Shown: piece after piece, positions 1 through 11,176 of the stretch | Layout: every line of letters starts with the position of its first letter | Position numbering within the stretch: the stretch's first letter is position 1 | NCBI RefSeq assembly: GCF_029852145.1 | Contig: NC_079970.1 | Coordinates: forward strand, 14,065,783-14,129,782 | DNA from: Microplitis mediator | Lineage: Eukaryota; Arthropoda; Insecta; Hymenoptera; Braconidae | DNA length: 64,000 bases | Direction of reading: 5' to 3' | Made by a program: the position numbers and the translations under genes | The notes under the pieces: generated by a model | Databases searched by the model: none | Told to the model about the DNA's origin: nothing | The model's input: only the letters and a program-made list of their open reading frames with translations

Positions 1-96
1 AAAAATTTTCATAAATGGTAGATCATCATCATAAAAATAAATGAAATCAAAGTCAATTTTTGGAACGAAGTTCCTTAAGGGGCGTTGCGGAGGGGC

Positions 97-836
97 CCGG
101 GAAAAAATGATCAGACCTGACCATGCCTGTTCATGTATGATCAGGCCTGAAATTAGACCTGATCATGCCTGTTTATGTATGATTAGGCCTGAAATTAGAC
201 ATGATCAGGCCTGATCATACCTGTCCATGCCTGTTCATGTCTGTTTATGTCTGAAGCGTTGAATACACTCAGACCTGACTATGCCTGTTCATGTATGATC
301 AGGCCTGAAATTAGACCTGATCATGCCTATTCATGTATGATTAGGCCTGAAATTAGACATGATCAGGCCTGATCATACCTGTTCATGCCCGTTCATGTCT
401 GAAGCGTTGAATACACTCAGGCCTGATCATACCTGTCCATGCCTGGTCATGTCTGAAGCGTTAAATACAGTCAGGTCTGATCATGCCTGTTCATACCTGT
501 CCATCTGATCATACCTGTTCATGCCCGTTCATGTCTGAAGCGTTGAATACACTCAGGCCTGATCATACCTGTCCATGCCTGGTCATGTCTGAAGCGTTAA
601 ATACAGTCAGGTCTGATCATGCCTGTTCATACCTGTCCATGCCTGTTCATGCCTGGTCATGTCTGAAGCGTTAAATACGCTCATGCCTGATCATACCTGT
701 CCATGCCTGGTCATGTCTGTTCATGCCTGTTCATGTCTGAAGCGTTAAATACGCTCAGGCCTGATCATATCTGTCCATGCCTGTTCATGCCTGGTCATTT
801 ATGTTCATTTCTGTTCATGGCTGTTCATGTCTGCTC
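97..836. repeat. Family D oligomer repeat (CCTGATCA words)
   Basis: The stretch is built from variants of TGATCAGGCCTGATCATGCC and TGTTCATGTCTGAAGCGTT, with longer reiterations of roughly 100 bp between about 380 and 760. It opens with CCCGGGAAAAAATGATCAG. Shorter relatives with the same opening words lie at 44917-45075 and 46573-46686. The words are self-complementary (TGATCA, AGGCCT). The 63-codon open frame inside is a by-product of the repeat. It looks like a non-coding mobile or satellite element; its class is not known to me. Confidence 0.8.
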
Positions 837-841
837 ATAGA

Positions 842-963
842 TCTAAAATTTTGTTGACCAAGAATCTATCACGTATAAGATTTTTATTACTTGAAGTTCA
901 TACGAAACTTACTTTTCAACTAAATCTCTTAGGTCAGTGGGTAGCGAGTTACACTTTCGAGCA
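842..963 (+). repeat. Truncated copy of the tRNA-like module found at 45205
   Basis: It is nearly collinear with 45205-45330, sharing TTTTGTTGACCA, GAATCTATCACGTATAAG and CTCTTAGGTCA. The copy stops just before the segment that carries the box-B-like GGTTCGAATCC in the downstream copy. At the break the sequence passes into the antisense endonuclease pseudogene. In both places the module follows a family D repeat. Confidence 0.6.
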
Positions 964-1681
964 TGGTGTCCATCATGTACCCGACAAGCTTTTCAACATC
1001 TTCACGCGTTTCAGTCAACCTAGTCTCGCGATCAGACACAGTCGAGGGTTTCCCCTGAAGACTGTGCACCTCATGAGAGGTGTATTGATGGTCGCTCGCC
1101 GTATAGTCTTCACGAACAGCCCAGTTTGAGATTACTCCAGCTATTCTTTGAGTAGCAAACGTAAGATCTATAATCGATTCTCACGTACCAGCTCTCCGAA
1201 AAGTTGGGGTATTTCCCCTGTTCATAATGACAAGATCTAAGCTTGCCATCATGTCTAGAAGCTCATTTCTCCACGTGTCGTTCCACTCCATGCCCCAATC
1301 GACCGACTTTGAATTAAAGTCACCACCTATCACGAGTTCTCCCTCAAGACGGTGGATGATTCTAGCGAGATCATCAACCCTCTTTCGGAAGCTCGCAATA
1401 GGCTCGTTAGGGGTAAAGTAGCACGACACGAAGGTAACTGCAGGTGTCACGAACCACACGATGCCGTCACCAGATCCATGGTCCACGATGGTAATGCGAC
1501 CCCGGTCTGGAATCCAAACAGCTGCTGTCCCCGACGGGTCACACAGCCAATTCAGTCCAGACACTGAGTGGTATTGTTCTGAAACCAAAACAATATCCGC
1601 TCGGTAGTCACGATTCCATGCTGACAATAAATCAAGCGCCGTTTCGCATCGTTGCAGATTAACCTGTAGCACCTTTGCCAT
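963..1681 (-). pseudogene. AP-type endonuclease (EEP) fragment of an R1-like non-LTR retrotransposon
   Basis: This is the N-terminal endonuclease domain of a retrotransposon ORF2, the enzyme that nicks target DNA for target-primed reverse transcription. Visible EEP motifs in order are LQVNLQRCE near the start, VSEQYHS, the catalytic-type GDFNSKS, and SDHQY at the end. The methionine at 1681-1679 (MAKVLQVN) is the likely start; the longer frame begins only at GTG. A TGA at 1183-1181 interrupts the frame after TFRRAGT, but the same frame continues as ESIIDLTFATQRIAGVISNW down to about 963. It therefore looks like a former CGA arginine codon lost by C-to-T change. The reverse transcriptase and 3' end are absent, and the fragment ends against a tRNA-like module. 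The style of the QVNLQR opening suggests the R1 group, but the exact clade is inference. It is non-functional. Confidence 0.85.
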
Positions 1682-1699
1682 TCTCCCGACTAGCCCCAC

Positions 1700-2285
1700 G
1701 ATTGAACGCGCATCGTCTCGAATAAATATAAATTATCATAGACCAGTTTAGAGCAGTTCTCACCTCCAAGTTCATGTTTACTGTATAACAGGGCTATGCT
1801 GTTACTCCCCTAGTAGCAATGTGGTAAAATCATTGTGCCAGCATGGATCAAGATACCTTAGAAAGATTTTAGATCAAGAATTGTACAAGAATTGGTCCAG
1901 ATTCTTGACCAAGATTATTGGTCAAACTTGAGCCAGATTGTGGTCAGAATTTGTCAAGAATTTGACCAGAAATCTGGGGCCATCTATTGTTAAATTTTGG
2001 GACTATCCTATAGAATAGAGGTTCTCATTCTACATTAGTTTCATTTACAATACCGTATTCAAGAAATGATTTCTCCGAGATAATGAATCTAGTTTTTTTA
2101 GAAATACGAGTGACAGCTTATTGAATTCGTCATTAAATTTGACAAGACATTTTTTTATACAAATAAAAATAGCAATTTTTATAAGTCAAAATCAAATAGC
2201 AAAAACGAGAGACTCTGATTATTAGCAATAACTCAAAAATTGATAGAAGAAGCGTAAAATTAAAAAACTTATTATTTTATTTATC
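1700..2285. other. No gene seen; AT-rich interval
   Basis: No convincing reading frame. Around 1850-1980 there is a degenerate short repetition of words such as GATCAAGAAT, TTGGTCCAGATTC and TTGACCA. It may hold the 5' flank of the endonuclease fragment and the missing beginning of the LTR-like sequence that follows. Confidence 0.5.
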
Positions 2286-3218
2286 TTATTAATTAATAAA
2301 TTTTATATCGACTAGATTTTATGACTAGATTCGATAATTTCCGGTGCGTCGGTTACACGATTCACCTGGAAACTTCTAGAATATTTCCGGCAACCTGCCT
2401 GGAAATATTTTACTACGCAAAAGCTCCGGCAACCTGCCTGGAGTTAATTGATTAATTATTTTTATCTAATTTAATTCTAGTTTCAATTATTAATTGTCTA
2501 TATACGAATTAATTTAATTAATTTACGAGTAAGTACTTAATAAATTTTTCCGGCTTCCTGCCTGGAATAAAATTTATGTAAATACCTTATCAACAGTTAA
2601 TTTCTCCTCCGATCTGTTCTCGTCGTAGTGGTTATCCAATATTTTCTCGTCTCGTCCTGGTAAATTGCGTCTCGTGTCCGTATTGGTAAATTCCCGTCCT
2701 TGTCTCGTTTTTGTCCCATTCTCTCTCCTCTCTCTCTCTATCTCCTTCCGAACTTCAATCTCCTTCACCTGTTATTCAAACGCAATAAGTAATTTGGAAA
2801 AGAAATACCGGCTACCTGCCTGGTATTTATTAACAAATCTAGAAATTTTTATTAATTAGCTGACAATTAATTCGCAGCGTCTGAATGTCGGCGTCTTCTT
2901 TGTTATATATTTTTACTCGCTGATTTTGGACGTCTCAACGGTCCGGCCGTTCCGGTGATAAGTGTCGTTTCCCGTTCTGTGTTCCGATTTTATAATTGCT
3001 CACTCCCCGCATGACTTCAGGCGTCTTCACACTTCGGTCACTCTTACTTAATTCTAATTGGGGACTGACAGACGAGCCTTCAATTTTCACTCCCCGGTCG
3101 ACTAGTCGTATCCTACCCGGGATAACCCTGGGTGGTATTGCAACTATATCGACAGTATGAATAATAGATTTTATTTTGATTTAATTTGAACGCGGTAATT
3201 CAAGTTTACCCCGTTACA
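2286..3218 (+). mobile_element. 3' part of an LTR-like repeat with CCGG...CCTGG hairpins
   Basis: Order and motifs match the second half of the repeat at 47733-49656: GACTAGAT, then TTCCGG...CCTGCCTGGAA modules, a run of tccgg/cccgg words, and the terminal TTTACCCCGTTACA. The GTTACA end is typical of LTRs that begin TGTAAC or TGTGAC, but no such start is visible upstream, so this copy looks truncated. Four hairpin modules occur at about 2383-2404, 2429-2450, 2547-2568 and 2804-2825. The end abuts the non-LTR ORF2 fragment exactly at 3218/3219. No internal retrotransposon genes accompany it. Confidence 0.6.
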
Positions 3219-3416
3219 ACTGGTTAAGCGGTCTCTATATTTTCTGTAAATTAGATATATGGTATCAACAATTTTACCATCAGTTATGGAAGATCTTAGC
3301 CATGACTCACTGACGTAAATGACGTCAGCCTGTGAGTCAGCTGAGGCAACAAGGAACTTATTTAGCTTAGTACGGAAACCCCTGGTGTTTTGATAAGAAA
3401 TATGAAGATTCCTCAA
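3219..3416 (-). pseudogene. Start of ORF2 (endonuclease) of a CR1/Jockey-group non-LTR element
   Basis: The frame starts MRNLHISYQNTRGFRTKLNK and contains ADVIYVSESWL, the first two conserved blocks of an EEP endonuclease. It overlaps the end of the ORF1 frame by about 50 bp in another frame, the usual arrangement for two-ORF non-LTR elements. Native coding stops at about RDRLTS, where the LTR-like repeat begins; the remaining codons of the open frame are LTR sequence read antisense. The rest of ORF2 is missing from the window. Confidence 0.75.
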
Positions 3417-4243
3417 AGACTTTCTGCGACCCTTGGCGCGGAAGAAATGAAGTTTTGTCCCCTATTTTCGGGGTCCCATTTATATATTTAATGGTTTTGT
3501 TGGTATCACCATCACTGATGAATGTTTGAAGTTCAGATCGTAGGGTCTTGAGATGAGACATCTGTGCTGGAGTTGAATCTGGTTTGAAATGTATGTTGGA
3601 ATTGTCAGTTTTAGTTTTAAGTAGGATTTTAGCATCTTCTTCTGATCATCTTTGGATTGATCAGTAGCGGGCGAGGTTTACCATCGGTAGAAGGACGACC
3701 GAGTCTCCTAATTTTTAGGTTAAGAATTGAAGGTTTCAGTTGATCAGGAACAGCCGCATTGGCGGCTATCCTGTCATCTTCCAATCGATTAGGGCCAGTT
3801 GGTTTTTTGGATTCGGGCACATTCAATGCGACGACTTTCTTAGCACGTTTCATACGCTCATTGAACTCTGGCAATATACCCTCGGTGTTAGGTAAGTCAC
3901 CCCCAAGTGTGTTCATTTTGTTTTCAACACGAGAGATGCGTTCTCCTAATTGAAGGTGCTTTTTGGTCATGCTCATTGAGATGTTGTTGAGCTTAGACCT
4001 GATATTTGTTAAGCTATTCTTGAAATCTTTCTTGAAATCGAGCAGTTCCGTTAGATCACCGTCGAACTGCTCTTCAATGTCCTCACCCATCACAATACTA
4101 ATCTCACTTATACATTTATTACATTTCCACTTGCACTGATTGTTTTTAACATCATTAGTTGATTTGTTGAACTCCGTTCTATACACAAAATGCAGGTTGC
4201 GTTTTCTCTGATAATGGATAAACATACACCACATGTATGACAT
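3367..4243 (-). pseudogene. ORF1 of the same non-LTR element, broken by a frameshift
   Basis: ORF1 proteins of this type bind the element RNA as a chaperone. The N-terminal part has CKWKCNKC, resembling the end of a PHD-like or zinc-binding region. A coiled-coil-like segment follows (ELLDFKKDF to VENKMN), then an RRM-like block (KVVALNVPES, LEDDRIAANA, KIRRLGRPSTDGKPRPLLI). The first frame ends at 3629 with RRRC. In the next frame SEEDAKILLKTKTDNSNIHF continues to a stop at 3367, so one indel near 3645 broke a single protein. The start is uncertain, since the PHD-like region looks incomplete. It is a dead copy; the clade assignment (CR1/Jockey group) is by style only. Confidence 0.75.
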
Positions 4244-4467
4244 GTCGGGGACATGATTATAAACTTCGGCTTAATGGTAAAAAAAAAAAAAAGAAACTGC
4301 GCTCAATTGAAAAATTAACACTGAATACGTGAAAAAATTATATAAACAGAATTTTTAACGATTCGTAGTAGTATAATTAATTGTAATTAATTAAAAAAAT
4401 CGTGAGTAAATTTTACAGCGCAAAACACGTGCTTAAGTTGGCGGCGCCATATTATATTGTATATATA

Positions 4468-5190
4468 CACTTATCCAAAAAATTAAAGGAACAAGAAACT
4501 TTTATAAATTTTTTAATGATTTTTGGAAGGCTGTATTTTCGTGAAAAATGATCGTATCGAAAAAATAAAAAAAGCAAATTGAAGCTTGAAATCTCTAGTT
4601 TGAAGATCTTTCAGCAAAATATTTTTTTGAGCCACGGTTTTTGCGGAATCATAAGAAAAAGATCGAGACAAAATTTTTCTAAATTTTTTGGTTTTGTTTT
4701 TTAGGTCTACGGGGCCGGGAAAAATTTTTTCAAAAAAACGAATTCATGGCTTGGTTAGAAAATTTATTCAGCTACAATTTGCTTTTTTTTGTTTCTCTGT
4801 ACGACAATTTGCTGCTGAGATATCAGCCTTCAAATGAAAAAGGATCCTTTTGTCTTTGATTATTGATATCTCAGCAAGAAATGGTCACACAGTAATTTAA
4901 AGGGTAGTTTAATAAACTTGAATAAATCCCCTACAAGCTCCATTTTTAATTTAAAAAAAAAAATTTTTTTTTCATCCTTGATATCCATTTGAAAAACCTT
5001 TAAAAAATGGCCATTTTCTGGTTTTTTAGTCGACTCATCGCTACTCTGCAAATATTGATAAAAAAAATAATGTTGCCAGGTAATTTTACAGCTTAATGTA
5101 CCCCTAAAAACCCTGGAAATTTTCAGATTGATCCATTGAACCGTTTGTCCGGTCCGATTGCTCAAAGTTTTACAAAACAATTAAAGGAAC
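4468..5190 (+). mobile_element. Family I MITE, copy 1 (right end lost)
   Basis: It begins ACACTTATCCAAAAAATTAA after TATA, and is collinear for about 700 bp with 45440-46320, where a complete copy has matching inverted ends. It lacks the 140-bp insertion present in that copy at 45981, so it serves as an empty-site reference near 5001. The TA-flanked terminus recalls Tc1/mariner MITEs. The 106-codon antisense frame inside is not a gene. Confidence 0.75.
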
Positions 5191-5390
5191 AAGTTTTGTT
5201 CCTTAATCTGTGTAATCGTTATCAAAATGAAAAAATCAATTTTTTTCGGATTTTCTTTCATTTTTACGTTAGTTATTCAGTAAATGTAAGGTAAAGAGGA
5301 AAAAAACAAAATTTTCCAAAAAACGAGACCAAACAAGAATTTTTTCCGATTTTTGATAACGATTACACAGATTAAGGAACAAAACTTGTT
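5189..5390. repeat. Inverted repeat, arms of about 37 bp
   Basis: The left arm (GTTCCTTAATCTGTGTAATC followed by GTTATCAAAA) is repeated in reverse at 5353-5390. It spans the part where family I copy 1 diverges from copy 2, and may be a secondary rearrangement of the MITE tail. Confidence 0.7.
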
Positions 5391-6036
5391 GACATTTTTA
5401 CTTTTGAATTTTGTAACTGACGAATCAAGGAATATCTGAAAAAAATCATGACCGATTTTTGAAGGAAATTTAATGCTCTACAAAAAAGGCCTCTTAATAT
5501 TTTCTGCTAAAATCACTACTTCGTAAGTTATTCACGTTATTGAAATCGTTTTGACTCAAATTCAACCTTGAATAATTTTCGAAGGAGTGAATTTAGCAAA
5601 AAATATTAGGAGACCTTTTCTGTAAAGCATTAAATTTCCTTTGAAAATCTGTCATGGTCCTTATTAGATATTTATTGATTCGCCAGTTACAAAATTCAAA
5701 AGTAAAAATGTTAAATCGAAAAAATATATCAACTTATTAAACTTAATTAATCGGAAACGGCTTGTCTGACGAAAATTTTCAATCAGACCTTTTTTGTAGG
5801 GAATTTAATTTTACAGAAGAATAAGTGAAAATGATTTTTTTTATTCCAATGTTTTCGCAGTTCTGACGTAAAACATCAAATTATGAATTAAAATTAAAAA
5901 TAGCGATGATCGACCTCTTAAAATTAATATTAAGGGCTCAAACTTTCATGAAATATTTTTTTGTCATCCTGAATAATATTCTCGATATAGCTATGAAAAA
6001 AAAAAAATAGTCAATTTTTTTGGCCCAGTCTAATAT
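5385..6036. mobile_element. Family B fold-back element fragment
   Basis: The first 330 bp are a large inverted repeat centred near 5550, with arms of about 130 bp sharing CTTTTGAATTTTGTAACTG. The right part resembles the right end of the palindrome at 6051-8196, with AATATTAAGGGCTCAAA, an A-tract followed by TAGTC, and a TIR-like end GGCCCAGTCTAAT. No left terminus is visible. Confidence 0.6.
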
Positions 6037-6050
6037 ATACATATATATTA

Positions 6051-8195
6051 GGGTGGCTCATTTGAAACGACTATTTTTTTTTTTTTGGTCCATTGACGGA
6101 ATATTGTTCTAGACATAAAAAAAAAATTTTCCACAAAATTTGAGCCCTTAATTTTAATTTTAAGAACTCGCTAATTGAATTTGAAATTTTCCCATTCATT
6201 TAGCATGTAAAGTGGAGGTTTTTTTTTTTAATTATCTATAGCTCTGCTGCATTTCACGTTTTTTTACTGTCCATAGGCAGAAGTTATAGGCAAACCTTTA
6301 TACTTCAAAAGTTCCTACAGTAAAATTTATGTGACAGGAACGGGGTCAGAGTTAAAAAATGTAAAAGTCGATTTTTATCGATTTTTGCGTATTTTTTGAG
6401 TTTTTCGTAGAAAATATTGTAGTTACCGAAAAAAGGTAAATGACAAAATTGTAGGAAATCAAATTTGCTACAAAAAAGGTCCTGTAAGCCAAGGCTGTAA
6501 AATCTGTTGTTTCTGAAATAAATTGAATTATACATATGAAAATTCAAGATATCTTTGCAGTATATGGTTTGTTAAATTAATAATTTAATTTTCATTTATT
6601 AAATGTTTTTTTTGAACATCATATTACTTTTTCATAAAAATATAACTTAAAAAAAATTTATCTATATGGGGCATTCCACGCCAAATCGGACGGTTTCAAA
6701 AATTGATTTTTCCGATTTTCTTCGATTTTTGGTATTTTTTAGTACCCCTCAAAAGAGGCTTCCCGGTAAATTTTGAGATCTTTTTGATTAATGGTTCAAA
6801 AAATATCGAATTTAAAAAAAAAACCGCTCTTTTTATGGTTTTTTGATCATAACTTTCGTAATAATGGTCGAAATTCAATGTTTTTTTATTCAAAATTTTC
6901 GTTTTGAGTTGGCCTTTTCAGACAAAAATGCATAACAAATATACAAAATGTTTTTGATCGAGATTTTTGAATTTTAAGTTTTCAACCGTGTTTTTAAAAA
7001 AGTGTTTTTAAAAGTGTACAAAACATTGTACACTTGTTTTTCTTGAATATTATAAATTGATTCCGATATTTTTTGTCAAAAATCGGTACTGATAATAATT
7101 TATAGCAAAAAAAAAATTTTTTTTAATTTCGAAAAATCGAAAAAAAATAGTAATTATGGAAGGCCCACTACTGGACCGGGCTTAAAAGTTGCAGAATGGA
7201 TAGAAGTTTAAGATAGGAAATTTTCAAGAAAATCGAAGGATACACCCTTTTTTAAAAACACGGTTGAAAACTTAAAATTCAAAAATCTCGATCAAAAACA
7301 TTTTGTATATTTGTTATGCATTTTTGTCTGAAAAGGCCAACTCAAAACGAAAATTTTGAATAAAAAAACATTGAATTTCGACCATTATTACGAAAGTTAT
7401 GATCAAAAAACCATAAAAAGAGCGGTTTTTTTTTTAAATTCGATATTTTTTGAACCATTAATCAAAAAGATCTCAAAATTTACCGGGAAGCCTCTTTTGA
7501 GGGGTACTAAAAAATACCAAAAATCGAAGAAAATCGGAAAAATCAATTTTTGAAACCGTCCGATTTGGCGTGGAATGCCCCATATAGATAAATTTTTTTT
7601 AAGTTATATTTTTATGAAAAAGTAATATGATGTTCAAAAAAAACATTTAATAAATGAAAATTAAATTATTAATTTAACAAACCATATACTGCAAAGATAT
7701 CTTGAATTTTCATATGTATAATTCAATTTATTTCAGAAACAACAGATTTTACAGCCTTGGCTTACAGGACCTTTTTTGTAGCAAATTTGATTTCCTACAA
7801 TTTTGTCATTTACCTTTTTTCGGTAACTACAATATTTTCTACGAAAAACTCAAAAAATACGCAAAAATCGATAAAAATCGACTTTTACATTTTTTAACTC
7901 TGACCCCGTTCCTGTCACATAAATTTTACTGTAGGAACTTTTGAAGTATAAAGGTTTGCCTATAACTTCTGCCTATGGACAGTAAAAAAACGTGAAATGC
8001 AGCAGAGCTATAGATAATTAAAAAAAAAAACCTCCACTTTACATGCTAAATGAATGGGAAAATTTCAAATTCAATTAGCGAGTTCTTAAAATTAAAATTA
8101 AGGGCTCAAATTTTGTGGAAAATTTTTTTTTTATGTCTAGAACAATATTCCGTCAATGGAACAAAAAAAAAAATAGTCGTTTCAAATGAGCCACC

Positions 8196-8196
<1 letters not shown>
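6051..8196. mobile_element. Family B fold-back transposon; 2.15-kb near-perfect palindrome
   Basis: The two halves are almost exact reverse complements around a centre near 7124. Arms run about 6051-7003 and 7246-8196, with a spacer of about 240 bp holding a smaller palindrome (AAGTGTACA...TGTACACTT). Ends are GGGTGGCTCATTTGAAAC and its inverse, flanked on both sides by TA and then by TA repeats. Two open frames occur once in each arm in mirror orientation (80 and 65 codons), so they reflect the palindrome and not genes. No transposase is present. TA duplication and GGGTG ends fit a Tc1/mariner-type fold-back MITE, but this is inference. Confidence 0.9.

Positions 8197-8268
<72 letters not shown>
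8197..8268. repeat. (TA)n microsatellite
   Basis: Uninterrupted AT dinucleotides between the palindrome and the solo LTR. Many family B elements here lie in TA runs, which fits TA target choice. Confidence 0.95.
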
Positions 8269-8271
<3 letters not shown>

Positions 8272-9356
8272 AACATGAGGAAAATTCGACATCGACCCGT
8301 GGTTTTAAATTATTTCGAATAATAAATAATTATCCGGTGAGCGAATTCTAGTGACATCTAGAATCGAAAATTTCGACTTCGATCGAGCAAGCGATCCAAC
8401 GCATGGATCGTCACGAGAGATCCGGGAGAGATGCCGTATTGAACAGCCACGTTTTTTTTATTTGAACAATTCGACCCGACCAAATGAACAATATTCGATT
8501 CCGACGTTTGAACAATTCGATGTACGACATTTAAGATCAATCCGAGTTTGATCAACGAACAATTAATTACGACAAATAATTTCGACCGGCAGTAGCCGCC
8601 GTTTTGTGAACAAGTGAGCAAGCCGACGCATCGGCGTGAAACTGAACAAAGAGTACAACTGTTTTGTTAATAAATAAGTGCAGTGCGTACGTAATAATAA
8701 TTAATTAAATAAATAATTACGGGTAAAAATTATGCGATCGTGCAATTTAACGTGTTTCCGAAATAAAATATTATTTTATATTTTATTTTATTTCAATCGA
8801 GCAATTCTGAGAATCACGGATTATCTGTGTCTCATTTGCAACAGCAGTCTTGTCACCTCGCCGTGTAAGAATACTCTGACGTCATTCGTCAAGTATTTCG
8901 TTAATACTTCCGCTGTATGTGTGTCTCCGGACAATAAACGTATTTTATTTTATTTCGATAACCGAATGTGTTTTTCCGAGCAATGAACTAATTGTGTTTT
9001 TCGATCAACTACGATTTTTTTTTGATAATTTAGTTTATATCGAGTCGTGCCGACCACGGCATTTATATATTTTGTTTGTAACCGATACTTTTATTTGTGA
9101 TACCGATCAATTAGTTTGTGTTTAATATACGACTGATTTTTTTGTTTAATTCTGATCAATTATTTATCGTAATCTTAAATGCCTGACCTTTCCCCGATCC
9201 GCCACCCTGAGCCGAGTTATATTTTGATAATTGTATTATTTGGTGCTATTAAAATCACCTGGCGCCCAACTAAAAATTTTGAACAAGGTCGCAAAAAATC
9301 GTAAGTGTATTCGGACTTCACTCCGGTAGATCCCCGGTGGTGAAAAACCCGTTACA
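8269..9356 (+). mobile_element. Solo LTR (TGTAAC...GTTACA), about 1.09 kb
   Basis: The segment begins TGTAACATGAGG and ends ACCCGTTACA, complementary termini typical of an LTR, and both sides are (TA)n. No gag or pol coding lies nearby, so it looks like a solo LTR left by recombination. A TGGCGCCCAAC word at about 9262, resembling a tRNA-Lys-type primer binding site, lies inside these boundaries, so the true LTR might be shorter with leader sequence attached. Small open frames inside are not credible genes. Confidence 0.6.
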
Positions 9357-9370
9357 ATATATATATATAT

Positions 9371-9891
9371 TTAAATATTTATAGGTTTCATATCAATGAA
9401 ATCTGATCAGATTTAATCATACATAGACATATATAACTACATATAGGTATATCTAAGTCACGTCTGATCAGATCTAATTATATACAGGCCTATATCTAAT
9501 TATACATGGGTTTGAATCAATCATGTCTGATCAGATCAAATCATGTATAGACTTATATATGATCATATATGGGGTTATAACAGCTAGGTATGATTATATC
9601 TAATTATATATAGACTTATAGATGATCAGATCTGATCATATCTAATTATACATAGACTCATATATAATCAGATCTGATCAGATCTGATCATATATAGACT
9701 TATATATGGGCTTATAACAGCCAGGTATGATCAGATCTAATTATGTATGGGGTCATATATAATGATATATAATTATATATGACCCCATATATAATCATGC
9801 ATGATTATATATAACTTCATATATGATTACATATAATCATATATGATTATATATGATTAGACAAAATCTTTTTTCATCAGGTTACCCGCCC
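9371..9891 (+). repeat. Family C oligomer repeat (GATCAGATCTGATC words), copy 1
   Basis: It starts AAATATTTATAGGTTTCATA and ends with a T-tract plus CATCAGG, the same ends as 33938-34504. The interior is variants of GATCAGATCTGATCATATAT and ATAGACTTATATATG, all largely self-complementary. It is non-coding. Confidence 0.85.
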
Positions 9892-11176
9892 GCTTCGCTG
9901 GGCATTTCGTAATGTTGGATGACTCTTTATTTTTTTTTATTATTGAAATCTATATCTTAACAGATACCGTTCAAACATTCGTAAATGTCTGATATCAGCC
10001 GAATTATAAAAAAAAGACCACCAGTGATTTGGGAGTAAATTTTCAATGGAAAATGTTTCATTGTATCGTTGTTAATTTTCTTGTATCTTACTTAACATTC
10101 AATTCCAATTTCAAGACTGTCGGTCTTTTGATTAAAAACGTTAAAATTTTCATTACTTACGCCCTTTTACAGCCTCACCAGTGTCAATTCAAAAAAACAA
10201 ATTTACACCTTTTATTTTCAGATATCCGAGGTATTTTTTGTTTAGACTTCCAAGTTGAAGGGTCTTTTGACCGAAAGAAGTAAAAGATTTTCATTTCTTA
10301 CGCCCCGCACAACTCCACCAGTGTTAATTGAAAAAAAATTCACACCATTTATTTTCTGGTATCCTAGGTAATTTTAATTTTAAATTTCGCGTCTGTAGCT
10401 CTCTTGGCCGAAAAACGTAAAATTTTTAATTCTTACGCCCCCACAGAGCTTACCAGAGTCGATTTTAAAAAAGTCTGTAGCTCTCTTGGTCAAAAAACTT
10501 GAAAATTTTCATTTCTTACGCCCCCGTGAAACGCCACCGAAGTCCATTATTTTAAAAAATTTCCATCATTTATTTTGTAGTATCTAAGGTAATATTTATT
10601 TGAAATTTCGGGTCTGTAGGTCTTTTTCCGTAAATACGTCAAAATTTTTATTTCTTACGGCCTTGCATATAGCTCTAACGTTGGGTTTTACAAAAAAAAA
10701 ATTGAGCCATCTATTTTCTCGTATCGTAGTTGATTTTCATTTCAAATCACCAATCTGTAGATCTCTTGGTCAAAAAACGTAAATGTTTTTATTTTTCACG
10801 CCTCTGCACAGCCACCACCAGTGCTGATTTACAAAAGAAAATTACACCATCGATTTTCTTAGTTCGTCAGTAATTTTTATTTTGCTATGACTACGGTTGC
10901 TATGGTCACGGTTGCCGTTGTAACGGTTGCTACGCCATCTGGTATTAGTCAATCAGAGAAGCGCGTTGGGTAGTTAGCCAATGAGAAGAGAGGATTCGGT
11001 AAATTGTCAAGAAGTAAACTTTAAGTAGGAATTTGACAAAAACTGTTCTTAGTGATCGCCTACGTTGAGAAAGGAATATGTATGCCAAACTTCAAGTCAA
11101 TAGGACCTATAGTTTCGGAGTTCTCGTGATAAGTCAATGAGTGAGTCAGTGGTATTTCGCTTATATATACGTATTA
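9892..11176. mobile_element. Unclassified element K with ~138-bp internal tandem repeats
   Basis: It opens ACCCGCCCGCTTCGCTGGGC, a GC-rich hairpin, and closes with AGTTTCGGAGTTCTCGTGAT, then a GAGTGAGTCAGTGG stretch and ATATATACG. Between lie about six units of roughly 138 bp (starts near 10118, 10256, 10391, 10474, 10612 and 10752; the third is shortened), each with CTGTAGNTCT, a TTTTCATTTCTTACGCCC block, and CCACCAGTG. A GGTTGCTATGGTCACGGTTGC block follows. Hairpin-bounded ends suggest a non-autonomous element, possibly Helitron-like, but I cannot classify it. Open frames inside are incidental. Confidence 0.55.

Noticed and set aside
3759..3953. Plus-strand 64-codon frame
   Set aside because: Shadow of the antisense ORF1 coding region.
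6305..7944. Mirrored 80- and 65-codon frames
   Set aside because: They are identical in opposite orientation because they lie in the arms of a palindrome; sequence is A/T-rich filler without domains.
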